DNA of 64,000 bases from an uncultured Clostridium sp. (GCA_937885015.1 CALAAS010000040.1:5107-69106), one strand, 5' to 3'; counted from the stretch's first letter, positions 50,068-59,348 are shown. Notes: generated by a model from the sequence alone, not told the origin. Program-made: numbers and translations.

Positions 50068-51615
50068 CTACTGCGTACATTCTCTGGCTAATTCTTCCAG
50101 AAGCTGAGGATGTTTCTCTTTCCATGCTGCAAAATCCAATCCGCTCTCGGCCACGGTTTTACCCAGCTTCACTAAAAATCCGGGAATCTCTGTCTCCAGG
50201 ACCGGCCCAAACTCCCGGCCCATGGTCTCCTCTCCCTGGCGGTCACAGCCGCCAACATAGAGGACGAAAGCTGGCTGCGGCTTCTTGTCTATCATTTTCA
50301 CACCGCCGCGGAATCCCAGCTCTCCGATCTGGTGAGTTCCGCAGGAAGACGGACAACCGGAGATATGGATCTGCGGCAGAGCGCCGTCTGGAATATTCGC
50401 CTCCCGCACTGCCTTGACACAGGCAGCCAGAAGTCCCTGGGAATCTCTGGCTCCCACCTGACAGATCGTTGCACCAATACAGCTGACCGACGTCTCAAAT
50501 ACCGTTTCCGCACCATCTGCCGTAAGCTCCAGCACCTTTTCTGCCTCTTTCCCTGTCAGATTGATAATATAAGCCGTTTCATCGGGAGCCAAACGCATCT
50601 CCGCATCCTCCATATCCTGAAGGGCATCGCTCAAAGCAGCCAGCTTTTCCGGGGCCGGCTGGCCGCCGATGGGATGCCAAACCACTGTATAGAGGCCTTC
50701 CTGCTTCTGAGGCAGGATGCGGCGTCCCGACACCGCCGTTTTGTCCCCCTCTTTCCGGTTGGCCTTTGCCTCCGGATGGATGGTCAGATCCTCGTTCTCT
50801 GCAAATACTTCCGCCAGTTTTTCCAGGTATGCCTCCCGATATGCCTCGGCGCTTCCCAGGCTCTCCTGCATATAACGGGTACGTGCTTTGCCCCGGTTCT
50901 CATAATTTCCATAAGCGCGGAAGGTCAGCCACATGGCCTTAATATAATAAAGAATCTTCTCCGGCTCCACACCTTCCGCCATCTTCACGCCAAACCGCGG
51001 ATTATTTCCCAGGCCGCCGGCACTGTACACGTCGAATCTTCCGTCCTCTCTGGCCACAAAGCCCAGATCCCGGAAGGTCGCATGGGTTGCATTGGCAGGA
51101 CTGCTGGAGAAACCTACCTTCAGCTTTCTCGGCATCTTTTCCGCCTTAATAAAATGCATCAGGTACTCGCCGGCAGCCTCAGCCCAGGGAAGAACATCCA
51201 TATATTCTCCCTCTTCCACGCCGGAGAGCGGGGAACACATTACATTTCGCGGATAATCTCCGCCGCCGCCCATGGTCACAATTCCCACGTCCAGCGCCTG
51301 CTCCATCAGATCACAGACCGTCTCCTGATTTAAATTGTGAAGCTGAATGGTCTGACATGTAGTAAAGTGTACGGTGTCCACATCATACCGGCGGATGGCA
51401 TCCGCCACAAAACGAAGCTTCTCCTGGGTCACACGGCCGCCTGGCATGCGAAGACGCAGCATGTTAGCCTTTCCACCCTTCTGGGCATAGCTTCCATATA
51501 ACCCCGAAAATCCTTTATAGGCTCCTTTGTCAATAGTTCCCTCGTAAAACTCTTTTGTTTTTTCCCGAAATGCCGGGAGGTCTTTTTTCCATTCGCTGGG
51601 ATTAATCGCTTTCAT
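50068..51615 (-). CDS. Ferredoxin-type nitrite/sulfite reductase
   Basis: The 515-residue protein has the duplicated sulfite/nitrite reductase fold with an N-terminal half (GGRVTQEKLRFVADAIRRYD, TTCQTIQLHNL) and a C-terminal half. Four cysteines for the siroheme-coupled 4Fe-4S cluster are in CIGATICQVG and HISGCPSSCGTHQIG. It would reduce sulfite to sulfide or nitrite to ammonia with ferredoxin. The sequence cannot decide the substrate, and no siroheme synthesis or nitrate genes lie in the window. It follows ggt by 23 bp and may be cotranscribed. Confidence 0.85.
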   Translation of the reverse strand: MKAINPSEWKKDLPAFREKTKEFYEGTIDKGAYKGFSGLYGSYAQKGGKANMLRLRMPGGRVTQEKLRFVADAIRRYDVDTVHFTTCQTIQLHNLNQETVCDLMEQALDVGIVTMGGGGDYPRNVMCSPLSGVEEGEYMDVLPWAEAAGEYLMHFIKAEKMPRKLKVGFSSSPANATHATFRDLGFVAREDGRFDVYSAGGLGNNPRFGVKMAEGVEPEKILYYIKAMWLTFRAYGNYENRGKARTRYMQESLGSAEAYREAYLEKLAEVFAENEDLTIHPEAKANRKEGDKTAVSGRRILPQKQEGLYTVVWHPIGGQPAPEKLAALSDALQDMEDAEMRLAPDETAYIINLTGKEAEKVLELTADGAETVFETSVSCIGATICQVGARDSQGLLAACVKAVREANIPDGALPQIHISGCPSSCGTHQIGELGFRGGVKMIDKKPQPAFVLYVGGCDRQGEETMGREFGPVLETEIPGFLVKLGKTVAESGLDFAAWKEKHPQLLEELARECTQ

Positions 51616-51638
51616 CGCTTTTCTCCTTTCCCTTCCTG

Positions 51639-53291
51639 TCAGATTGCTGCGGCCGTCCCGGCCGCTCTGGGTTCTGAGGCTCCCACGTATACACCGTTTT
51701 CGCCCTTTAGAATCATCTCCCCTCTTCCGAAGGTAAGACGATCTTTCGCATATTCCACTTCATGTCCCGCCGCCAGAAGTTCCCGGACCGTCTTCTGGGG
51801 AAATCCCGGCTCCACCTGAATCCGGTTCCCGCTGATCCACTGCCACCGGGGCGCATCCAGCGCCTCCTGGGGATTCAGTCCAAAGTCAATCATATTCATC
51901 AGTATCTGCACATGGCCCTGAGGCTGCATAAACGCCCCCATTACTCCAAAAGGCCCCACCGCTTCCCCGTCTTTCGTCAGAAAACCCGGGATAATCGTGT
52001 GAAAGGATTTCTTGCCGGGCCCCAGACAGTTGGGAGATGCCGGATCCAGGGAAAAATTGGCCCCCCGGTCCTGGAGGGAAATTCCAGTCCCCGGTATCAC
52101 AATTCCGGATCCAAAACCTTTGTAATTGCTCTGGATGAAGGATACCATATTCCCTTCCCCATCAGCCGTACACAGATATATCGTCCCGCCGCTCCTCGGA
52201 TCTCCGGCCTGAGGATACCGGGCCTGGTCCGAAATCAGAGAGGCCCGGCTCCGGCCATAGGCATCCGATAAAAGCTCCTGCACCCCCACATCCATGGCAG
52301 ACGGATCTGCCACATACCGGCTGCCATCAGCAAATGCCATCTTCATGGCCTCAATCTGGCGGTGGCAGGTCTCTGCCCGTTCTCTGGACTCTGTCCCCGA
52401 CTCAAATTCAAACTGCTTCAAAGTGTTCAGAGCCATCAGGGCAATGATGCCGTCACCATTGGGCGGAATTTCCCACGCCTCGAAGCCGCGGTAGGAAACA
52501 GAAATCGGCTCCACCCACTGACACCAGTAGGAAGCCAGGTCCTCTTTTCTCAAATAGCCGCCGGTTTTTCTGGAAAATTCATCCATCCGGTCTGCCAGCT
52601 CTCCCCGGTAAAAAGCTTCCGCCTCCGTTTCCGCTACCTTCCGAAGGGTGACCGCCATCTCTGGCGAACTCCATATTTCCCCGGCTCTGGGAGCGCGTCC
52701 CTGCCCCGCAAAATGATCAAACCAGGGGGAAAGCCATTCCGGACAGATTCCTGCTTCCTTTCGCAGCCGGTCAAAGGTCTCAAATCCCTCCTGCCAAAGC
52801 TGTGCAATGGTCGGCGTTACCGCATATCCTTCCTCCGCATAGCGAATAGCAGAATCAAGATTTTCCGCAAGCGCCCGTCTTCCATACCGTTTTGTCAGTT
52901 CTGCCCAGGCTGACGGCGCGCCGGGAACCATGACCGGGATCCACCCCCGATCCGGCATGGTTTCATATCCCTGTTCCCGCACCGCCCCGGCAAAAATCCC
53001 CTCTGGAGCTTTGCCGCTGGCATTGAGTCCCAGAAGTTCTTTTTTGTTTTCCAGCCAGACCAGGGCAAAGGCATCGCTGCCCAGTCCATTGGAGGTGGGT
53101 TCCAGAACCGTCATGGCTGCCGCCGTGGCCACCGCCGCATCCACGGCATTTCCTCCGGCCTGAAGCGCTGCAAGGCCGGCCTGAGCTGCCAGCGGATGGC
53201 TGGTGCAGACCATCCCTCTGCGCCCGTACACCACTTCCCGTCTGGAAGGGTAACGGTACTGCTGCATATTAAAGTCCAATCGTTTTTCCAT
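51639..53291 (-). CDS. Gamma-glutamyltransferase family protein, YwrD-like
   Basis: The 550-residue protein is an N-terminal nucleophile hydrolase of the GGT family. HPLAAQAGLAALQAGGNAVD begins it, and the autocatalytic threonine lies in SGGTIYLCTADGEGNMV. The small subunit has SLDPASPNCLGPGKK. Unlike classical GGT it has no signal peptide, so it should be cytoplasmic, as in the YwrD-like or acylase-like branch. Its substrate is uncertain: glutathione-like peptides or acyl compounds. It is encoded 18 bp after deoD in an apparent operon. Confidence 0.8.
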   Translation of the reverse strand: MEKRLDFNMQQYRYPSRREVVYGRRGMVCTSHPLAAQAGLAALQAGGNAVDAAVATAAAMTVLEPTSNGLGSDAFALVWLENKKELLGLNASGKAPEGIFAGAVREQGYETMPDRGWIPVMVPGAPSAWAELTKRYGRRALAENLDSAIRYAEEGYAVTPTIAQLWQEGFETFDRLRKEAGICPEWLSPWFDHFAGQGRAPRAGEIWSSPEMAVTLRKVAETEAEAFYRGELADRMDEFSRKTGGYLRKEDLASYWCQWVEPISVSYRGFEAWEIPPNGDGIIALMALNTLKQFEFESGTESRERAETCHRQIEAMKMAFADGSRYVADPSAMDVGVQELLSDAYGRSRASLISDQARYPQAGDPRSGGTIYLCTADGEGNMVSFIQSNYKGFGSGIVIPGTGISLQDRGANFSLDPASPNCLGPGKKSFHTIIPGFLTKDGEAVGPFGVMGAFMQPQGHVQILMNMIDFGLNPQEALDAPRWQWISGNRIQVEPGFPQKTVRELLAAGHEVEYAKDRLTFGRGEMILKGENGVYVGASEPRAAGTAAAI

Positions 53292-53309
53292 TCTTTTCTC
53301 CCCGGCTCA

Positions 53310-54029
53310 TCAGGCCAGCTCCAGTGCAACCTCCATCATATTGGTAAAGGTTGTCTGCCGTTCCTCTGCTGTCGTTGCTTCCCCTGTTACCAGCGAATCC
53401 GAGATCGTCAGAATACAGAGCGCATTGACACCGGCATAAGCCGCATTGCTGTAAAGGGCCGCTGCCTCCATTTCCACCGCCAGCACACCCATCTGGTCCC
53501 ATCCGGTTCCGGCCGGAGAAAGAGGCGGGTTGTAGAACATATCGGAACTTAAAACATTTCCCACATGGTAGGTAAGTCCCCTCTCCTTTGCCGCCTGCAC
53601 CGCTTTTTCCAGGAGCTCATAGCTGCAGACGCAGGAATAATCGCCCGGCAGCCGAAACTGTTTCACATAATTGGAGGTCGTACAGGCCCCCATGCCAAAT
53701 ACCATATCCCGCACCTTTACCTCCGGCCGCATCGCCCCGGCCGTTCCAATGCGGATCAGGTTTTTACACCCGTAAAAATGAATCAGCTCATGGGAATAAA
53801 TCCCCATAGACGGGCAACCCATGCCGGTTCCCATGACGGAAACCTGCTTTCCTCTGTACTCTCCCGTATAGCCGAACATATTGCGGGTTGCATTGAACTG
53901 CTTTGCATTCGTCAGGAAATGTTCTGCAATGTACTGTGCCCGCAAAGGGTCTCCCGGAAGCAGAATTGTCTCCGCAATTTCACCCGCCTTTGCCGCAATG
54001 TGAGGGGTTGGTGTATTCAGTCCTGCCAT
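53310..54029 (-). CDS. deoD: Purine-nucleoside phosphorylase, DeoD type
   Basis: The 239-residue enzyme splits purine (deoxy)nucleosides with phosphate. TPHIAAKAGEIAETILLPGDP is the phosphate-binding start, YRGKQVSVMGTGMGCPSMGIY and LIRIGTAGAM are conserved, VEMEAAALYSNA is the nucleoside-binding segment and ISDSLVTGE has the catalytic Asp. It is a low-molecular-mass hexameric family member. It follows the topoisomerase A-subunit gene by 39 bp. Confidence 0.95.
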   Translation of the reverse strand: MAGLNTPTPHIAAKAGEIAETILLPGDPLRAQYIAEHFLTNAKQFNATRNMFGYTGEYRGKQVSVMGTGMGCPSMGIYSHELIHFYGCKNLIRIGTAGAMRPEVKVRDMVFGMGACTTSNYVKQFRLPGDYSCVCSYELLEKAVQAAKERGLTYHVGNVLSSDMFYNPPLSPAGTGWDQMGVLAVEMEAAALYSNAAYAGVNALCILTISDSLVTGEATTAEERQTTFTNMMEVALELA

Positions 54030-54068
54030 GATAATTCCTCCTTTATAAGTGTAATGGTTTCGTTGTTT

Positions 54069-56309
54069 TTAAACCCGTGCCTTACTTCCCTTGCCATCCC
54101 GTTTTCCCAGTTTCAGACGGCTCAGGTGTACCTGTTTCTCTTTATAAAGAACGGTGGGATCTCCGTTTCCATCCAGAAGATGAACCGCCTCCAGCACTTC
54201 GTCCCGACTCAGCTTGATCCCGCGGACGCCTCTGGCATTTTTCTTCATCTCCGGGATTTCCTCCAGAGAAAAGCGCAGAAAAATACCGGCGCTGGTCTGC
54301 AGCACAGCCTCGCATTCCCCGCTCAGCCGCTGCACACTCAAAACCGTATCCCCGTCCTGAAGTCTGGTGGCAGCCACCATCCGGTTATTGGTCTCAAACT
54401 CTTCCCCAGGCACCAGTTTGACCATGGCGCCTCTTGTTGCAAAGAGGAACCGGTTCTCTGCAAGGCTGGCAGATCCGGTAACAAAGACAGGCCGCTCCTT
54501 TGTCCCGTCAAATTTACTCAGATTATCGATGGGAGTTCCCTTATCTCGCAGCTTTCCGCCCGGAATCTCAGACACTTTGACCTGATGAAGCACTCCTGTA
54601 TCCGTAAACAGGCAAATGCGCTCTGTGGTCATACAGGAAACCACGAACGTGTTCTCCGTATCCGCAGCCTCCCGGTTTCGCTCATAAATGGACGGCTCCA
54701 GAAGCTTACAATAGCCAAAACGATCCATGACGAATACCATCGGCCTGGCCTTTTCTTCTTCCTCCACGTAAACAGCCTCCCGGCCATCCTCAATCCGGGT
54801 TCTCCGCGCCATGGCAAACTCTTCCCGGATAGCCTTCAGATCTTCCTTGATAACCTGATCCATGGCTGCCCGGCTGCCAAGAATCTTTTCATACTCCCGG
54901 ATCTTTCTGAGACTCTCCTTATATTCCTTCTGAAGCGCCAGGATTTCCAGGCCGATCAGCTTATAGAGACGCATTTCCAAAATAGCAGATGCCTGTTTTT
55001 CTGTAAAATGCAGCTGCTTTGCATCCTCTTCAAATCCCGGCGTTCTGAACTGGATCCGGGAGATATCGCCGTGCATCAGGCAGGCCTTTGCATCTTTCAG
55101 ATTTTTAGAACCCCGCAGAATGGCGATGATCAGGTCGATGCAGTCGCAGGCCGCGATCAGGCCCTCCCTAATCTCCTTTTTTTCCTTCTCCTTTTCAAGA
55201 AGAACCTGATACTTGCGGGTATTATTCTCATACTGGAAGTCCAGATAATTTTTCAGAATCCCTTTCAGATTCAGGGTTTCCGGCCGCCCTCCGGCAATGG
55301 CCAGCATATTGACGCCAAAGGTATCCTCCAGCTTCGTCTTTTTATACAGAATATTTTTAATTTTTTCAATATCCGCATCTTTTCGAAGTTCCAAAACAAT
55401 GCGGATTCCTTCTTTGTTGGACTGGTTGGAAATGTCCACCACATCCGGCAGCTTTTTCGTTTCCACCAGCTCCGCAATATCCGACAGACACTTATTGATA
55501 CCAGCGCCGATCATAGTATAAGGAATTTCCGTGATCACGAGCTTGTCCTTATCGGCCCGCCTTGCCCCCAGCTCCACCTCCATGCGGGCCCGCAGCTTAA
55601 TCCGGCCCGTTCCCGTCTCATAGATAGCCGGAAGCTCGCTCTTGTTGGCAATGATCCCTCCGGTGGGAAAATCCGGCCCCTGCAGGATGGACAACAGTTC
55701 CTCCGTCTCCGCCTGCGGCCTGTCAATGTAAGCCATCACCGTATCAATGACCTCCCCCAGGTTGTGAGGCGGAATACTGGTGCTCATTCCCACGGCGATT
55801 CCCTCAGAGCCGTTGATCAGCAGGTTGGGAACCCGAACCGGCAGCACCTCCGGCTCTTTTTCCGTCTCATCGTAATTGGGGACGAAACGCACGGTTTTGT
55901 CCAGATCCTTTAAATAGACCTCCTCCGCAAACTTCTGAAGCCGCGCCTCTGTGTAACGCATGGCAGCCGCCCCATCTCCCTCGATGGAACCAAAATTTCC
56001 GTGACCGTCCACCAGCGGCATACCCTTTTTAAAGCTCTGAGACAGCACCACCAGCGTTTCATAGATAGAGCTGTCGCCGTGAGGGTGGTATTTACCCATG
56101 GTATCGCCCACAATTCGCGCCGATTTTCGGTGGGGCTTGTCGTGGCCCAGCCGCAGCTCTTCCATATCATAGAGAACCCGGCGCTGTACCGGTTTCAGTC
56201 CGTCTCTGGCATCGGGAATCGCGCGGGCCGTAATGACGCTCATGGAGTAATTCATGTAGCTCCGCTGCATTTCCTCCGAATATTCCGTGGTTATGATCTT
56301 CTCCGCCAT
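54069..56309 (-). CDS. Type IIA topoisomerase A subunit, ParC-like
   Basis: The 746-residue protein has the GyrA/ParC breakage-reunion domain: MNYSMSVITARAIPDARDGL, VQRRVLYDM, RKSARIVGDTMGKYHPHGD, AMRYTEARL with the catalytic Tyr. The C-terminal propeller follows from about residue 490. The QRRGGKG GyrA box, needed for gyrase supercoiling, is not present at the expected place; the sequence there is YERNREAADTENTF. The shorter length also fits ParC. So I favour topoisomerase IV, though gyrase labels are common for such proteins. Operon order is B subunit, A subunit, deoD. Confidence 0.85.
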   Translation of the reverse strand: MAEKIITTEYSEEMQRSYMNYSMSVITARAIPDARDGLKPVQRRVLYDMEELRLGHDKPHRKSARIVGDTMGKYHPHGDSSIYETLVVLSQSFKKGMPLVDGHGNFGSIEGDGAAAMRYTEARLQKFAEEVYLKDLDKTVRFVPNYDETEKEPEVLPVRVPNLLINGSEGIAVGMSTSIPPHNLGEVIDTVMAYIDRPQAETEELLSILQGPDFPTGGIIANKSELPAIYETGTGRIKLRARMEVELGARRADKDKLVITEIPYTMIGAGINKCLSDIAELVETKKLPDVVDISNQSNKEGIRIVLELRKDADIEKIKNILYKKTKLEDTFGVNMLAIAGGRPETLNLKGILKNYLDFQYENNTRKYQVLLEKEKEKKEIREGLIAACDCIDLIIAILRGSKNLKDAKACLMHGDISRIQFRTPGFEEDAKQLHFTEKQASAILEMRLYKLIGLEILALQKEYKESLRKIREYEKILGSRAAMDQVIKEDLKAIREEFAMARRTRIEDGREAVYVEEEEKARPMVFVMDRFGYCKLLEPSIYERNREAADTENTFVVSCMTTERICLFTDTGVLHQVKVSEIPGGKLRDKGTPIDNLSKFDGTKERPVFVTGSASLAENRFLFATRGAMVKLVPGEEFETNNRMVAATRLQDGDTVLSVQRLSGECEAVLQTSAGIFLRFSLEEIPEMKKNARGVRGIKLSRDEVLEAVHLLDGNGDPTVLYKEKQVHLSRLKLGKRDGKGSKARV

Positions 56310-56388
56310 TCTATCATCTATCTCCTATATTAAACATCGTTCCTTCTTTTTTACGTGCGCTATTTTCGTACGCCGCTTTGCATCATTT

Positions 56389-58308
56389 CTATGCGTCTAT
56401 TTCCGCCTCGTCCGCATGGTCGTAAATAAATTTCCGACGCGGCGGAACATCACTTCCCATCAGCATCTCTGTGATCTCCGAAGCCATTCTGGCATCCTCG
56501 ATTTCTACCCGCTTTAACACCCGGTTCTCCGGGTTTAAGGTTGTCTCCCACAGCTGATCCGCGTCCATCTCACCAAGCCCCTTAAACCGCTGAAGGGTAA
56601 ATTCCCCCGTATGGCTCTTCCGGTAACGCTCCAGGGCCTTTTCATCATACAGGTACTCTTCCTCTCCCTTTTTGGGAATTACTTTAAAAAGGGGTGGCAT
56701 GGCAATGTACACATGACCATTCTGAATCAGCTCCGGCATGAATCGGTACAGGAACGTCAAAAGCAGGGTGTCGATGTGGCTTCCATCCACATCCGCATCC
56801 GTCATAAGGATAATTTTATGGTACCGCAGCCTGGAAATATCGAAATCGTTTCCATACCCCTCGGAAAATCCGCAGCCAAAGGCATTGATCATGGTCTTGA
56901 TCTCCGCATTGGCCAGCACCTTATCCATGGATGCCTTCTCCACATTGAGAATCTTACCCCGGATGGGAAGAATCGCCTGATAGCGCCGGTTGCGCCCCAT
57001 CTTGGCAGATCCCCCGGCGGAATCTCCCTCCACGATGAAAATCTCACATTTTTCCGCATCCCGGCTCTCACAGTTGGCCAGCTTTCCGTTGCTGTCAAAG
57101 GAGAACCTGGATTTTGTCAGCATGTTGGTTTTCGCCTTTTCCTCCGCCCGGCGAATCTTCGCAGACTTTTCCGCACAGCCGATAATCGCCTTCAGCGTCT
57201 CCACATTCCGGTCAAAAAACAGCTGCAGCTCATCTCCAGTCACCGTAAACACCGCCCTGGTCGCATCGGCGCTGGCCAGCTTTGTCTTTGTCTGCCCCTC
57301 GAAAATCGGATCCGGATGTTTTACCGCCACCAGGGCCGTCATGCCGTTTCGCGTATCAGCTCCCGTAAAATTGGAATCCTTTTCCTTTAAAATCCCCAGC
57401 TCTCTGGCATAGCTGTTGATCATCTGGGTAAACCGCGTCTTAAATCCCGCCAGGTGGGTGCCCCCCTCCTGGGTAAAAATATTATTGCAGAACCCCAGCA
57501 CAGTTTCCTCAAAGGCATCCACAAACTGAAAGGCCACCTCCACCTCCACCTGCTCTGAAACCCCCTTAAAATACAAAGGCTCATGAATCGGCGTCTTGGT
57601 GCTGTTCAGCTCTCTCACATATGCCAGCAGGCCGTCCGGCTCCGCATACGTCGCCGTCTCCTCCTCGCCGGGCCGTTTGTTTTCGTAATGGATTGTCAGG
57701 TTTGGATTCAGGTAAGCCGTCTCGTGAAGGCGGCTTTTCAGCCAGTCTGCCTTAAACCGGGTCTTTTCAAAAATCTCCGGATCCGGACGGAAATTGATCT
57801 TCGTTCCCGTTTCCTTCGTCCGTCCCAGCACCGGTAAAAGACCGTTCTCCAAGGCAACTGTCGGGATTCCCCGCCGGTAGGCATCGTGGTGAATCTGCCC
57901 GTTTTTATACACGGTCACATCCATATATTCAGAAAGTGCATTTACCACTGAGGATCCGACGCCATGAAGGCCGCCGCTGGTCTTATAGGCATTGTTGTCA
58001 AATTTTCCGCCCGCATGCAGCGTGGATAGAACGATACGCTCTGCCGATACGCCTTTTTTGTGCATCTCCACCGGGATCCCCCGTCCATTGTCCCGAATCG
58101 TGCAGGAACCATCTGCCTCCAGTGTTACCCAGATGGCGCTGCAGGCTCCGGCCAGATGCTCATCCACCGAATTGTCTACAATCTCATAAATCAGATGATT
58201 GAGTCCCTTGGTGCCCACGCTTCCGATATACATACCGGGGCGCTTGCGGACCGCCTCCAGTCCCTCCAGAACTGTGATGCTGTCCGCATCATACTGTGTC
58301 TTTCCCAT
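56389..58308 (-). CDS. Type IIA topoisomerase B subunit (GyrB/ParE)
   Basis: The 639-residue protein has the GHKL ATPase domain (YEIVDNSVDEHLAGAC, IRDNGRGIPV, LHAGGKFDNNAYKTSGGLHGVG), the transducer, and a Toprim region (FIVEGDSAGGSAKMGRNRRYQAILP in short motifs, MTDADVDGSHIDTLLLTF). It ends with LQRFKGLGEMDADQLWETTL and PRRKFIYDHA. GyrB and ParE are hard to separate by motifs; its partner lacks a GyrA box, which favours ParE. A sigma-A promoter and a leader hairpin precede it. Confidence 0.88.
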   Translation of the reverse strand: MGKTQYDADSITVLEGLEAVRKRPGMYIGSVGTKGLNHLIYEIVDNSVDEHLAGACSAIWVTLEADGSCTIRDNGRGIPVEMHKKGVSAERIVLSTLHAGGKFDNNAYKTSGGLHGVGSSVVNALSEYMDVTVYKNGQIHHDAYRRGIPTVALENGLLPVLGRTKETGTKINFRPDPEIFEKTRFKADWLKSRLHETAYLNPNLTIHYENKRPGEEETATYAEPDGLLAYVRELNSTKTPIHEPLYFKGVSEQVEVEVAFQFVDAFEETVLGFCNNIFTQEGGTHLAGFKTRFTQMINSYARELGILKEKDSNFTGADTRNGMTALVAVKHPDPIFEGQTKTKLASADATRAVFTVTGDELQLFFDRNVETLKAIIGCAEKSAKIRRAEEKAKTNMLTKSRFSFDSNGKLANCESRDAEKCEIFIVEGDSAGGSAKMGRNRRYQAILPIRGKILNVEKASMDKVLANAEIKTMINAFGCGFSEGYGNDFDISRLRYHKIILMTDADVDGSHIDTLLLTFLYRFMPELIQNGHVYIAMPPLFKVIPKKGEEEYLYDEKALERYRKSHTGEFTLQRFKGLGEMDADQLWETTLNPENRVLKRVEIEDARMASEITEMLMGSDVPPRRKFIYDHADEAEIDA

Positions 58309-58327
58309 TCCTATTCCTCCAGCCTAA

Positions 58328-58356
58328 AACAGGGAGGTTTAACCGAAATCCCTGTT
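58328..58356 (-). other. Leader hairpin of the topoisomerase operon
   Basis: AACAGGGA and TCCCTGTT form an 8-bp stem just upstream of the GGAGGAATAGG ribosome site. It lies inside the short 5' leader and might influence translation. Confidence 0.45.
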
Positions 58357-58368
58357 GTTTGAACTTTA

Positions 58369-58397
58369 ATTATCTCATAAAATAATGTTTTTGGCAA
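58369..58397 (-). promoter_or_regulatory. Sigma-A promoter of the topoisomerase operon
   Basis: On the minus strand TTGCCA and GATAAT are 17 bases apart and TGA precedes the -10 box. Transcription would begin about 55 bases before the B-subunit ATG. Confidence 0.7.
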
Positions 58398-58486
58398 TGC
58401 AGCCATTAAAAAAGTGTGCGCCTCTCACGCGAGTACGCTTAATTATGTTTTTCATTCGATGGGAACGGAACTTTCCGATTGAATGG

Positions 58487-58557
58487 AAAACCCGCAAAGC
58501 CTGGAACGCCTGACCGCGTCTTTAAAAGGCGCAGCCATCATCCACAGGCCTTGCGGG
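58487..58557 (-). terminator. Terminator after the small coiled-coil gene
   Basis: On the minus strand CCCGCAAGGCCTG pairs with CAGGCTTTGCGGG (one wobble) and is followed by TTTT. The large loop holds a further GCGCC-type helix. It lies 27 bases after the stop at 58584 and insulates the topoisomerase promoter. Confidence 0.7.
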
Positions 58558-58583
58558 CCGCTTTCTACTGTATGTTTTTCCTC

Positions 58584-58817
58584 TTACTCGCCCTGTTTGG
58601 CATCAAGCAGATCCCGGACGTCACTGGTGCTGAGCTCTCTCTCTTCCATCAGTTCCAGAAGCTCCTCCAGCTCTACTTTCTTTATTTCAGACTGGATCTC
58701 CTTTTTTTCAGCTTTTGCTGCCTTTAAAGATTCTTCCAGCTTGGAGATTTTCTCTTCCGTTTTTCCCAATTTGTCTCTCAGGATTTCAACCTGACTGCGT
58801 TTCTGTCCTCTTGGCAT
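58584..58817 (-). CDS. Small coiled-coil protein, unknown function
   Basis: The 77-residue protein is mostly charged heptad-like helix (DKLGKTEEKISKLEESLKAA, then KKEIQSEIKKVELEELLELM). The start MPRGQKRSQ is basic and could touch nucleic acid. The ATG at 58817 has AAAGGAGA seven bases upstream. I do not recognise a named family. It has its own terminator, so it is probably a single-gene transcript. Confidence 0.65.
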   Translation of the reverse strand: MPRGQKRSQVEILRDKLGKTEEKISKLEESLKAAKAEKKEIQSEIKKVELEELLELMEERELSTSDVRDLLDAKQGE

Positions 58818-58913
58818 ATTCGCATCTCCTTTCCGTTTTTTTGAGAATAACACAAAAATACGATTCATACAAGAGCGAATTCAGTCAAAATCCAAAAATC
58901 ATGCTTATTCCGC

Positions 58914-59037
58914 AAAAAAAAGCTCGCCCGAGAGCTTCTTACCCTGCGGCGGGTCGCTTTTGCGACAGAATTCCTTTCCGCCGCATGGCGATCTTCACAG
59001 AGCGTTTTTTATTTCATAGGACGCATTTTCCTATGAA
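58914..59037 (-). ncRNA. Candidate structured RNA ending in an intrinsic terminator
   Basis: The minus strand of the 58818-59275 gap is non-coding but highly structured. In transcript order: TTCATAGG/CCTATGAA hairpin (59037-59013); an arm GCGGCGG (58984-58978) pairing with CCGCCGC (58952-58946) around an inner GTCGC/GCGAC hairpin (58966-58953); then AAGCTC/GAGCTT (58937-58920) followed by eight T residues, a good terminator. Nothing known (6S, SRP, tmRNA, RNase P) is recognised. A promoter was not found with confidence. It may be a dispersed repeat rather than an sRNA. Confidence 0.45.
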
Positions 59038-59042
59038 GATTC

Positions 59043-59225
59043 GGGTGTCAAAAGGTCATTTTAAGAAGGAATGACGCATGAGAAAAATATGAATCCCAAA
59101 AAACTGTGCTTATTAGAATAGCAAGTGGGAGAAATACAGCAAAAAAATATCTATTTTCACCCTACATGCCCATGCACTTTATTGTGGGAAAGCGTGTTTT
59201 TACTAAAATTACCCTTTTGACACCC
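59043..59225. repeat. MITE-like element with 20-bp terminal inverted repeats
   Basis: GGGTGTCAAAAGGTCATTTT at 59043-59062 and, inverted, GGGTGTCAAAAGGGTAATTTT at 59225-59205 match at about 18 of 21 positions with one gap. The 183-bp element has no ORF. CCTATGAA occurs just outside both ends (59030-59037 and 59230-59237). This is the structure of a small non-autonomous transposable element, but no related transposase lies in the window. Confidence 0.5.
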
Positions 59226-59235
59226 TAATCCTATG

Positions 59236-59266
59236 AAAAAATAAAAACCCCTTGAAAAATCAAGGG
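59236..59266 (-). terminator. Terminator of the tRNA cluster
   Basis: On the minus strand CCCTTGA and TCAAGGG form a 7-bp stem followed by GTTTTTATTTTTT. It lies 10 bases after tRNA-Thr. Confidence 0.8.
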
Positions 59267-59275
59267 ATTTCACCA

Positions 59276-59348
<73 letters not shown>

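Noticed and set aside
53565..55913. 782-codon open frame on the plus strand
   Set aside because: It lies entirely antisense to deoD and the topoisomerase A-subunit gene, whose products are unmistakable. The translation shows no domain and is a composition effect.
58453..58485. Imperfect inverted repeat CATTC...GAATG between terminator and topoisomerase promoter
   Set aside because: Pairing is broken by mismatches and it lies outside promoter and leader; no function can be supported.
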